This document shows positions 55,140 through 64,000 of a stretch of DNA of 64,000 nt, in pieces. The position numbers were made by a program, and so were the translations under genes. Position 1 is the stretch's first letter. Each line of letters begins with the position of its first letter. The notes beneath the pieces are model-generated. The model made no database searches, was not told where the DNA came from, and saw only the letters and a program-made list of their open reading frames with translations. The stretch comes from Thelonectria olida (lineage: Eukaryota > Ascomycota > Sordariomycetes > Hypocreales > Nectriaceae): contig JAGPYM010000011.1 of the NCBI GenBank assembly GCA_020736575.1, positions 434,001-498,000 on the forward strand. The letters run 5' to 3'.

Positions 55140-55501
55140 ATGAGGATTACTCCGGCAATGATTCTCTTGTCCTCTTTTCGAAATCCCTCTGACTCCATAG
55201 CCAAGGGACTTACCGTCGAGCTCTTCAACGACCCTTGGTGCAGTGGCGGTAAATTTCAGGGCTGGTATACTGAGGGTATTTGCTACTCGACGCAGGGGAA
55301 CCGTGGAATGCATATCATTAACGCTCGGCACTTCGCTTGTCATCGTGAGTTGTGTCTCACAAAATTCTCAATTAGGGCTAACGGTATCTTCAAGTTACGG
55401 TCTTTTCAGGGGACAGTTGCTCGTCAGATGACCGCGCCGACTTGGACACAAGAAAGTGCTGGGAGGTTGGAAGCCGTGGGTCGTTCCGAATCTCTTGTTA
55501 G
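55140..55501 (+). CDS. Small Cys-rich protein, candidate secreted effector-like
   Basis: Exons 55140-55344 and 55410-55501 give 98 residues. Joining removes a 65-nt GT...AG intron and converts an unlikely tail into C-H-R-D-S-C-S-S-D-D-R-A-D and a terminal F-R-I-S-C before TAG, a typical end of small secreted fungal proteins in which the last Cys is disulfide-bonded. The core has V-E-L-F-N-D-P-W-C-S-G-G and I-C-Y-S-T-Q-G-N. Six Cys in all. The N-terminus (M-R-I-T-P-A-M-I-L-L-S-S-F) is only a weak signal peptide. Divergent from the gene at 54965. Confidence 0.6.
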
Positions 55502-58500
55502 GCATGGTTCTTGAAAGTGTCAATGATGGATAGGTCTCACGTTCTCGGACAAACACTCATCATGGATGATGGAACCTTCTCATGCTTCTCGCATCCCTGG
55601 ACAGACTCCAAACTATTTTCTACTATAGCCAGCTATTAGTAGGCCGGGCCCAGCCACATTTGTATTTCCAATGCCCAGCTAAGTTCATCAACTGCGTTGC
55701 TTCAACTACCGCTTTAAGGTTATTGTCCAGCTCATGATGTCGACTGGCGTTATAACTTATTACCGGTGTAGCTCTTGAAATGCTCCTCTCTTTGGCAATA
55801 TTTTCCTCTCATGAGACATGATGTAGTCGAGGGCACTAATACCCATTCCAATAGAAGAAAAAATGTCTAGCCAGTACCCGGATAATTTCAATAGTGAGCT
55901 CGAACTCTCAAACAGGAATGTCGTATCGTTCCTCGGCCGCTTCTAGAAGTTTTCATTACACGAAAACGTCACATTTTGATGTGAGTTGCAAACTGTTTGT
56001 TGTAACTGCGTGATGCTTGCCTAAGACTTCACGGCACTTCGATCGAGGAATTCGATTCTAGTTTCTCAAGGTCGAGTTCGCCACCAAAAGAGCGGTCGAG
56101 AATCTCAACTCTCGACAGATGGCACCGAGTAACCCCAGATTCGTCAACCTTGAGCCACTTGGCGAATCGTGGTGACTTCAAAGAATCAGGAGAAACGCCT
56201 CTGTTTTCCAAGTCTTGCTTTGATCGACACGGTGCCACCAAGCGGAGCAATTAATGGGCGGTGAGGCTTGATTATATTTTCGCTCCTCGTATGAAGTTTT
56301 GGCCTCTTGTACCACGAAGACAAAGTTTACGTCTTTGTCCTCCAACACAGCATGATGCCTCGGTTGACGCGCAATTGTTCCTTTCAACCCTCACCTAGGA
56401 TTCTACCTAGGATCTGCCGATCTCATACTGTGCGCCAGTGAGGTTATCACGAGATCGTCAAACAACACCAAACATCAACGCAAACCCCTCCCTTGGCTTC
56501 CTTGTCGGAGAAAATGCTCGGCCATGTCACGTCACCTCTCACCAATTATCTTACGAGGAACTTTGTTCGCCACCTTGGCTGACAATCGGGAATAAAAAAC
56601 GCATGATCACGTCTGTCATAGACGTCGCCCAGATGCCCCAAAAACGTCGTATAAGTGCCTCCCTCTGCATCACCACCTGCAAGCATCAGTGGGCCCCCAA
56701 CTCAACAGGCCCGTTGCTCCGGCAAGCCGCAAGACGGCCGTTGGGACGCACCGTTGGAGTGACGACGCAGGTGGATCGATGCCCGTGTTTAGAACACCAC
56801 AACGATGCATGCGATCGTGAAGGGTTGGGCCGCACGGGGATGGACCCTGCAGTTGGGCCAATGCGTCAATGGGTTGCACAAGGGACTTTGATCGCGGCGG
56901 CGGTCAGACTCGGGGTCAGAGTCAGCTGCCGGGAAGCAGGTGGCCGTTCTCAGACCGCTCTATTGGATTTGGTGAGGCTTTTCGTCATACTTCGTGCGGA
57001 GATTGAGTACGACAAAACCCATGAAGATATCAACGAAGGCGGTCTCTAAGAACATCACACGGCAGTGTCTGGGAAAATGCGCCCAACAGGTAGGTGCCTA
57101 AGCCTTCGGAACCCCACAGATGCTCTCGTGGCAGCGAGGGGCACGAATACCGGTAAGTGGTTTGCATGGATATTATCGGTTCGCCCAACGCCATGGCAGA
57201 GAGGCTGGGAATGTCCGGCATTGAAGCTGCGCAAAACGATGCTGTACAGTCGATCATCGTGCTCGAACGACAACGAGCTGGCCTAGCTGGTTCAGGTTCC
57301 CCCTCGTTTATGCGGGCGGGTGGACTATTTGGATACGCCAAAATAGCTGAAACCAAATCCCCTCACAAAGCGGGATCCCCAGCCTCGCAGAATGGCAAAG
57401 CTGAAGAGGCTGGGAGGGCCAACCGATGGATGGGCACGTTCAAGACCGGTTGTTTCTTCGCTCCACTGTTTGTTTCTTCGGAAAAAGAATTAGTCTTGCC
57501 GGCGATATCAGATCTAGGAACCAGGGCCGGGTACTTTGGAGTGCGGGATTGATGACTTGTCAGGGTGGCTGTGGTTCTACTTTAGGACCAACCACCAACG
57601 GCTCTGTGTAAGTAACAACTTGCATCATTACTTCACGCTGTGGGCTAGGTGCACACGTGAGATTCTGTGCCTGAGTGACATGGTGGCTGTGCTGTGCTTC
57701 CAGCTTGATGGCACGCATTGTTTGAGGTTATGTCAGTGAGAATCCAGCTGCTGTTAGCTGTAGGTTGATCCCGTGAAGGACTTTTGGAGCTCGGCGAGAA
57801 TATGGGGACTCCACTGTCTGCGAGTGAGCGCAAAGGTAACCTGCATCTATGATGCGAGGTAGTGATGAATGGGTTTGGTGCTCTGGATCTCGGAGAGCCC
57901 CGACCACCCGGACTTCACGGAGCGACGGAATGCGCAAGTGCTCCACTTGCCGGTGCTCCTCCTCGGCGGTATTCAGTTGCCCGGAACATGTGAGGACAAG
58001 ATTGGAAGCGACTGGGAGGCCTGTTGGTTGTGCTCGCTGAGCGAGGCAATTCATGAAACAAACAAGACTTGGAGGTGGGAAGTTGGTAAGCTTGCCAGCT
58101 GCCAACAGACGAAGCAATGCTGAGGGTTCCCCCCATTGCCTGCCAATGCTCTTCGCGGGTTCCGAGATTGTATTTCGGAAGTGTTTATGGATAATGAGAA
58201 TTCGGTAATGTGACTAGAGCTGGCTTGGTTCGCGTCCGCGGACGGGCAGTTTCTGCGACATGGGGATAAATTAGCGGACACGGCCCTGGTCAAGGCCCTG
58301 TAATCGTCTTTTTCCCTGCGTGGACAGCCTCCAGCTTGAACTTGTTCTATGGAAGTGTTCTGGTTCTGACAGGAAACCTACCAACCTAACCCAACTGCAT
58401 GTCTGCGCACCCTTCCTCCACTGAGTTGTCACAATCCGTGCTTCTGCTTCCTTTTTTAGTCTCTTCATCATATTCAGCTCACTGCCGAATCCCGGGTGGA

Positions 58501-58853
58501 GAAGATGGCGTCGTCTGTGAGGAGTTGGAGGGGAAATACGAGATGCGTGCTACGTCACTCGACCAGGGCTTCCATGCATTGACGCTTTCTCTGCTCCTCG
58601 GTATACACGGTCAGACTATGGGAGACGACTGTGGAAGAGGCTGAACTTGAACAACACAAGTGTCGGTCGATAGTCTGTGAGATCACGGCCAAGAAGGAAT
58701 ATTTAAAGATGCTCTTGTTCGCCCTTTGACCAGAATACTCACACAACACCATCACACCACAACAACATCTTCATTACTACAACCACAACAATAACACTAC
58801 ACACTCACCTCTCTTCTTTACCAAACATTTCCAATCCCCCCAAAACCGCAAAC
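55502..58853. other. Long spacer, no convincing gene
   Basis: About 3.3 kb. A minus-strand stretch ending at 56029 (56029-56210) reads like protein (R-F-A-K-W-L-K-V-D-E-S-G-V-T-R-C) and may be an exon or relic, without a family. Other open frames, including 56438-57049 (+), look like chance. The last 200 bases hold the promoter of the AA1-like gene with AATATTTAAAG near 58698 and a CA/CT-rich leader. Confidence 0.45.
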
Positions 58854-59381
58854 ATGAAGTTCTTCGCCACTCTCCTCCTCGCCACCGCTGCCATTGCCGC
58901 TCCCACCTCTCCCAACTCCAACATCATCCGCGAGACGAGCTCCTGCATGTCCAAGAGCATGAAGGCCTCCTCCTGGGTCGCCAAGGACTTCACCTTCAAG
59001 TACGTCGTCACCGAGTCTGATGGCGCCAAGTCCTACGACTCCAAGGCCGCCTTCACCCTCAAGAACGATGCCCTGAGCTACACGGCCAAGTGCACCGGCA
59101 AGTCGCACTCCAAGAACTTCTTCGACGGCAAGCTCACCTACGAGTGCAACTCGGGCGACGACACCTCCGACAAGGCCACCTTCTCCTACGACTACAAGTC
59201 GGGCAAGCTCGTCGTCGGCCAGGTCTGGAGCTGCCCCAAGGAGGGTGCTCGCTTCACCGCCAACGGCGACACTGCCATTTCTCTGACCTGCAAGGAGACC
59301 GATTCCAGCAACAAGAAGACGGTCGAGTGCACCCCCAAGACTATCACGGTTCCCATCAAGTCCATCAGCGCTGTTGCTTAA
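58854..59381 (+). CDS. Small secreted protein of the AA1-like (Alt a 1 / HR-inducing) type
   Basis: A single exon of 175 residues starting at an ATG in an AAAC context. Residues 1-16 are a clear signal peptide (F-F-A-T-L-L-L-A-T-A-A-I-A-A). The mature protein is a beta-rich domain of about 155 residues with spaced Cys (about residues 31, 80, 97, 126, 145, 158) and D-F-T-F-K-Y-V-V, Y-T-A-K-C-T-G, L-T-Y-E-C-N-S, F-S-Y-D-Y-K-S-G strands, matching fungal AA1-like secreted proteins; relatives include the Alternaria allergen family and elicitors recognised by plants. The codon choice is strongly GC-ending (TTC, AAG, GCC), which points to high expression. Confidence 0.85.
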   Translation: MKFFATLLLATAAIAAPTSPNSNIIRETSSCMSKSMKASSWVAKDFTFKYVVTESDGAKSYDSKAAFTLKNDALSYTAKCTGKSHSKNFFDGKLTYECNSGDDTSDKATFSYDYKSGKLVVGQVWSCPKEGARFTANGDTAISLTCKETDSSNKKTVECTPKTITVPIKSISAVA

Positions 59382-60351
59382 GCAATTGACGCGGCACAAG
59401 CTGAGGGCCAGTTTCTTCATTTAGGCCATTCGGCTTTCCCCATTCTTCTTCTTCTCTTCAAACTCCTCACCGACAGGAGCTGTTCTTGGACATTTTCCAC
59501 ATTTTTCTTGCATGAGCAAGCTTGGCAGGCGTTTTCTATCGGGGCACATTAACGACTACACCGTGACGACGGGCAGATCAATGATCATGACATTCTTTCA
59601 CAAGCGATACGAGATACCAGGACAGGGCATTGCGGGAGATAGACGGACTTGACAGGCAGGGGATCCATTCTTTGGAGGATGAATCTCACCGGGCTAGCAT
59701 TTAGACTTGGTTTATGTAATGTGCATTCTACTTAACTGGAAACTTCGCTGCTTTTTCTGTTGTGAGTGATGATCGACGAACTGGTGGAGTTTACACGCCC
59801 GTCACATCTGCGCGCTGTGAGCTCGGCCTGACAACTGTGCATGAAGTAATAAATCTGCGACATGAAGAGAGAGCAGGTGACGTAGAATAATGTATGGAGC
59901 TTGGTCCCTCTTGACTTCATTGCCATTGATGATGAACAAGCTGTACTCTTAAAGTGTCTTTACCAGCTCAGCTCATGAAACATTTTGCGAGGACACTTAA
60001 AGCGTCAGTCAGTCTTCCAAGATATGGGTGAGGCTTCACCCGCCATCGAAGCCTCAGAGCTTATCATGGCTCAGAACGTAAGGTAAGTCTCCAGCCTCAC
60101 TTTCGAAATTTCGGAACCCCAAGCCTCCAGCATCAGTGATTTAGTTATACGCAGTTGCAAAGGCTCTTTCAATTTATTGCATTCTGGATTCCGTTCACCA
60201 TCAAGTATTTCGAGGGTATTTCGAGGGCCGCAGTATCGACCAGCTGTTTGCCTAATCAGCCGCTCATGAGCTGGCCCTTTCGCATGAAGGTAATACTACG
60301 CCACGGGTCCGATCCCTATGTCCAGTAATACTTCATTTCCATAAACGCCAG
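59382..60351. other. Spacer with start of a duplicated segment
   Basis: No gene recognised before 60.3 kb. The part at about 60235-60300 is similar to 61050-61115 (CAGCTGTTT, ATCAGCCGCTCA, TACGCCACG-type words in the same order). Confidence 0.45.
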
Positions 60352-60740
60352 CGCCCATAAGCCATACGACTGAACCTTCGAGCGACAGAATAAGTCCCAA
60401 GGAACAAGCTGGCATTGCTGTGGGAACACTACCAGTCGCTTTCTTTGCTCTGCTAGGGATGTTCTTCTGGTGGCGGAAGAGGAAGCAACAGGAGGCAGGC
60501 AGAGGATCGCATTCAATGCACAGCGGAGACGATCAGCTCCTCCAGATTTCCTTCGAGCAGCCCGAATCGACGCAAATGCTGCAAATAACCAGCGCTAGAT
60601 CACCGGTCCAGTATCTGGAACCCACGGCGTCACCTTTGGCCGTTGAGTGGCCAAGTCAGTTTCGTCCATCTGAGTTGGCAGCTCCAGAAATGGACACATG
60701 CAGCCCCGGCCATAGGTTTCGTGATTCTGAATTTAAGTAA
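60352..60740 (+). CDS. Single-pass membrane protein, 5' end unclear (duplicate of the next gene)
   Basis: The frame is open from just after a TAA at 60342-60344 to the stop at 60740 and begins at a possible 3' splice site (CGCCAG at 60346-60351). It encodes S-D-R-I-S-P-K-E-Q-A-G-I-A-V-G-T-L-P-V-A-F-type juxtamembrane sequence, a helix and a basic stop-transfer W-W-R-K-R-K-Q-Q, then an acidic Ser-rich tail. No upstream exon with an ATG could be fixed, so the gene may be a truncated copy. The same order (A-G-I-V-V-G helix, W-R-G-R-Q-Q) occurs in the gene at 61371. Confidence 0.42.
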
Positions 60741-61370
60741 ATAAACAAATCTAGAACAGTCAAGTAGCTAATTAGTGCTACCTTCATCATCTAGTATTAC
60801 CACCCCGTACCCAGATATATGCGTCAGCCCTTCTTCACTCCGCTGACAGCTATCCCGACCTGCATCTCATCTCGACCAAGTTGAGTCATGGAATGTGGAT
60901 ATCAGTGAGGAGAGTCACTGATCATCGTCTTGATTTTCGTGTACACAGAGCATCAGACATTGAGTGCAGCGCTGGTCCCCCAATTTCAGTCTAGCCTCTG
61001 TCTTGCGCACCGAATGTCTGACTTCTCCCTCCGGGGAGAGAGTCTAGAACAGCTGTTTCTCTCATCAGCCGCTCACCGACCGACCCCTCGCATAAAGCTA
61101 TTGATGCGCCACGTTTCTTGGCGATGCTTGTAACTTCAGCTCCTTCCGACCAATTCATACAAAGTTCTCGTCAGCTACCTACTTAATACACAACCATTCC
61201 ATCGCCCTGCTTGCATATGTCCAGATATTTCAAGACCACCATTGCTCAAATTGCGGCCCGCTCAAAAACCCATAGGCGATACCACCAGCGGCAAATTCAT
61301 ATTCACTCTGAAGCCTTCGCTTAACACAACCAGGTTCAAGCGACCAAGACCGATCATTGGAGCGACCGCC

Positions 61371-61788
61371 ATGGCCCTCATCGTTGTCCCCTCACTGCCA
61401 TTAGCAGCCCCCTCATCCTCCACAACGTCCAAATCATCTCTTTCGGAGCTTGCCGACGCCAGTATGCTTGCTCTTCTCTTCTCGTCTACTCCAACTCGCT
61501 GACACTTCCCAAGTAGCGTCACACAGCTCCCAAACTGGTCAAATTACCATCGCCATCCGTCCGTCCTCCACTGCTTCATCAAGACTGGCAACAACAAACG
61601 TGCCAAGTAACTCGCCTAATGATGGACTCAACTCAGGCTCGAGAGCTGGCATTGTGGTAGGAGCAATGATGTTCCTTTTCCTTTGCATGGTAGGGCTTGG
61701 TCTTTTGTGGCGTGGGAGACAACAAAGGACTTCCAGAAAAAGACTGAATTCAACGATTGATTGTGAAGGTCCGTATTTGAAGATTTGA
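61371..61788 (+). CDS. Small single-pass membrane protein with signal-like N-terminus
   Basis: Exons 61371-61461 and 61514-61788, 121 residues; the 52-nt intron is GT...AG. Residues 1-15 are a short hydrophobic start (M-A-L-I-V-V-P-S-L-P-L-A-A), followed by a Ser/Thr-rich outer segment, then A-G-I-V-V-G-A-M-M-F-L-F-L-C-M-V-G-L-G-L-L and the basic W-R-G-R-Q-Q-R. This layout resembles small fungal cell-surface proteins with Mid2-like topology, but no named family fits. Related to the incomplete gene 0.6 kb upstream. Confidence 0.55.
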
Positions 61789-62022
61789 AACTGAGTAGGT
61801 AGAAATATATCATTCTATCTATGATAGCAGTCTCAAATGGCCGGCTTCATATTGTCGCTCTTATAGGGTAAGTGGCTTTTGACGGAGAATTCCAGTCCGT
61901 TGTTTATGTCATCAAAGAGATCCTTGGAGATGCCGATAACCGTTCAGGTTGAAATAAACTTCTTATGCTGTCTTACCAGCCCCTCATTTGCACCCCTTTT
62001 CTACAAAATCTTCTCATCATTC

Positions 62023-62988
62023 ATGTCTAATCCAATTTCGTCTTCGAAAGAACAGGAGGCTCAAGCCGAGCGGGAGGCTGCTCGTCATGAGGCCGACGAG
62101 AGCCATGGGAATGCGCCTCCACCGGCTTACGAGCACGTCGACAGCGGCTCGAGCGAGGCGAAACAAGCCGAAGAGGGTACCAACACTGGCAAATCTGCAC
62201 GCCCAACCGCCGACGCGCCATTTAATTTCCCCTCAGACACGCCTCTTCCGTCTTATCTGGAGGCATCAGGGTCGAGCGGCCAGCTGCCGATTGCCATTCC
62301 TCAGATCAAGCCTGACCCCACGGCACCCTTGCTCGTCGCCTATGCCCCGGCGCTTCTCCGCTACGGGATCCCCAAAGACACATGGCTGTCACTTCTGGAC
62401 GCCGTCTCGGCCTTTCTCGCTGCAAAGGTCACTGATCGTGCACTCCGCCATGCCGCAAACATGGGGCAGCACGTCAGCGAAGGGCCCAAGGACTACTTCA
62501 AGGGCGTCTACAGCCACGCCAAACACGTAGGCAAGGACATTGGCGCCAGTACCAAGCGTGGCAACATTCTCGGGGCGGCAGCCGGCGTCATCGCCGGGGC
62601 CGTGACCATCCCCGTACACGCAGCCGTGGGCGCCGTGGGCACCGTCGTCGGAGTGCCCATGAGCGCCGTGCGGGCCGCGACAAAGAAACCCGAGACGCCG
62701 CGCGAGCGGGCTGAGGCGTATTTTGGCGTCGTCAACAAGGACTGGCTGAACAAGCGGGGATTGCACGCGGCCATGTTGGACTCGCAGGAGCTTTCGCGGC
62801 TGGTCGGCGTGTCGGTTGTGGACAAGATGGAGCTCCGCGACGGCAAGGATGAGAGCGTCGAGGCCAAGCTGGGCGCTTTGGGAGGGCATACGGCGACGCT
62901 GGAGGTTGAGTCGTCGGCGTCAACTCTGGCGGTGGGAGCAAAGACGCTGTGGGTGGTGTTGACGCAGGTCACGCCTACACAGTCGTGA
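62023..62988 (+). CDS. Conserved hydrophobic-hairpin protein of unknown function
   Basis: A single exon of 321 residues from ATG 62023; the frame runs upstream to 61879, but only the ATG at 62023 gives a plausible soluble, acidic N-terminus. Residues 1-75 are disordered, with Glu/Ala/Ser and P-P-P-A-Y-E-H. The middle has L-L-V-A-Y-A-P-A-L-L-R-Y-G-I and a helical region ending H-A-K-H-V-G-K-D-I. At about residues 185-215 comes a Gly/Ala/Val-rich stretch, A-A-A-G-V-I-A-G-A-V-T-I-P-V-H, likely a membrane hairpin. P-R-E-R-A-E-A-Y-F-G-V-V and R-G-L-H-A-A-M-L follow. Very high GC at third positions. No catalytic motif; the function is unknown. Confidence 0.78.
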   Translation: MSNPISSSKEQEAQAEREAARHEADESHGNAPPPAYEHVDSGSSEAKQAEEGTNTGKSARPTADAPFNFPSDTPLPSYLEASGSSGQLPIAIPQIKPDPTAPLLVAYAPALLRYGIPKDTWLSLLDAVSAFLAAKVTDRALRHAANMGQHVSEGPKDYFKGVYSHAKHVGKDIGASTKRGNILGAAAGVIAGAVTIPVHAAVGAVGTVVGVPMSAVRAATKKPETPRERAEAYFGVVNKDWLNKRGLHAAMLDSQELSRLVGVSVVDKMELRDGKDESVEAKLGALGGHTATLEVESSASTLAVGAKTLWVVLTQVTPTQS

Positions 62989-64000
62989 TGATTTCGGAGG
63001 GCATATACAAACGGGCGTGTTTACGGTGTGAAATGCGGTGCTTGATCGATGTAGAACGTTGGTAGGCTTTTAATTTCCTGTAAGGCAATGCGTGACTATT
63101 TACTCAGTTTCTTGGCAAATATGTGCTATCGGCAATAGATAAAGTTGAAGCATTGCTGTTCTTCGCTCTGGGGAGCGGCAGCGTCGATATTGGAGTTCGC
63201 TTGCGTCCCATCTTTTCTGCGAGATTGCGCCTTGTTTGCTGTATCGCTATTGTACGTTACGTGGATACATGGTTGCTGAGGCTATTTTTGTATTTCTTCT
63301 TGGCTTACTTCGGTATGATCTTTTGGTTGACTATTCTGTGCTGCGTCGGGTCGAAACCCATAAAGGCAGGATGATTTGGATGTGTACCTTTGCTCACCTT
63401 CTGGTAAAAGCTGAAATGTCAAAACACAAAACATCTTGGGATTCATTTCCGTGGTGTTTCTTGAATCAGAAACCTCCTCATCAAGTGTCTTGGTTCTATC
63501 AAGATTATATGCTGCCTACTCTTCGCAGCCCTTTACCGACAGATAACTATGACCGTCATCATATTCGTATGTGCCTAGGCATAGGCTAATAGTCTCTAGT
63601 GGCACAAGTGGCAATTCGAACAAAGCGGATAATGATTGAAATCTTATAATCGCCAAGGTCGTTCCCAGCTATGCTCAGGACCAACCTGCCTACGACCTAA
63701 ACACTGTGGATGAGCCGGATCGATTGTCTGCTTCCAGAAGCAGAAACGAAACATTAGCTCTCGTAGTTCATCAACCTTCGGACCAGATTGTAGGTTTAGG
63801 CAAGCTGTCTAATGTAGAGTAAGATACGTTCCCCCCCCCCCCCCCCCCCCCCCGGCACATTCAGAACGGGTTCCAACTTTCTGGCCATGAAGCATTCAGG
63901 TTCCTCCTCTGTCGATACATGGTACTAGCACTATTAAACTTCTCGTCACAGTCTTAGAGTAAGGGGCAACGACAAGCCAGGTGTCGGTCTCGCACTGCTG
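62989..64000. other. Terminal spacer, no gene recognised
   Basis: 3' region of the hairpin protein and unassigned sequence up to the window end; contains the poly-C tract. Open frames at 63123-63589 look like chance. Confidence 0.4.
63831..63853. repeat. Poly-C run of 23
   Basis: Twenty-three consecutive C after TACGTT and before GGCACATT. The true length may vary or be misassembled. Confidence 0.95.

Noticed and set aside
56029..56250. Minus-strand open stretch ending L-E-K-L-E-S-N-S-S-I-E-V-P
   Set aside because: Possibly a last exon, but no upstream exon or family could be supported.
56438..57049. Plus-strand open frame of 203 codons
   Set aside because: Composition and lack of any motif suggest chance; the start has no leader features.
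58818..59420. Minus-strand frame of 200 codons opposite the AA1-like gene
   Set aside because: A shadow of the GC-rich codons of the real secreted-protein gene.
1..64000. tRNA, rRNA, CRISPR arrays, telomeric repeats, secondary-metabolite core enzymes
   Set aside because: None recognised by eye; a CRISPR array is not expected in a fungal nucleus, and no polyketide, peptide or terpene synthase is present.

Overview
The window is nuclear DNA of a filamentous ascomycete (Pezizomycotina, most likely a Sordariomycete). The evidence is: genes with many short introns (about 40-95 nt, GT...AG), fungal-only families (Zn2Cys6 regulators, Fig1, AA1-like secreted proteins, ankyrin-CorA proteins), divergent and convergent gene order without operons, and a retroelement destroyed by C-to-T/G-to-A mutation of the kind made by repeat-induced point mutation (RIP). 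I placed exon borders by hand, requiring GT/AG ends, a continuous reading phase and restored family motifs. No RNA data were available.

Layout. 1-1074: 3' part of an Ftr1-type iron permease. 2.8-9.9 kb: three Gfo/Idh/MocA dehydrogenases of different subtypes around a Zn2Cys6 regulator, one of them sharing a 218-bp divergent promoter with it; this looks like a small sugar or polyol catabolic cluster. 10.2-11.0 kb: Q/P/G-rich glycine-zipper protein. 12.9-25.8 kb: GH43 arabinan-type hydrolase, NmrA-like protein, luciferase-like flavin monooxygenase, APC amino-acid/GABA/choline-type permease, a DUF7053-like protein, and an aldoxime dehydratase gene broken by one TAG.

26.2-41.5 kb is an ankyrin-rich island. 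It holds a decayed lipase-like N-terminus of the fungal NLR type, a ten-exon ankyrin-CorA gene interrupted by a 5.78-kb RIP-mutated Ty1/Copia element, a divergent pair of Fig1 paralogues, an ankyrin fragment, and a gene joining a Zn2Cys6 DNA-binding domain to ankyrin repeats. The Copia element sits exactly at a 3' splice site. Its 5-bp target duplication recreates AG|GCC on the far side, and the 994-codon host reading frame stays open on both sides, so the element may be carried as a giant intron.

42.2-51.2 kb: small membrane protein, PaiB-like FMN-binding protein, 4-coumarate-CoA-ligase-like enzyme, F-box-like protein and amidase. 51.7-55.5 kb: decayed NmrA-like and RidA genes, a 25-bp minisatellite between inverted arms, and three small gene models, two of them a divergent pair of small Cys-containing, probably secreted proteins. 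58.8-63 kb: an AA1-like secreted protein, two related single-pass membrane proteins that look tandemly duplicated, and a hydrophobic protein of unknown function. Large spacers (1.1-2.8, 15.8-18.1, 55.5-58.8 kb) show no convincing gene.
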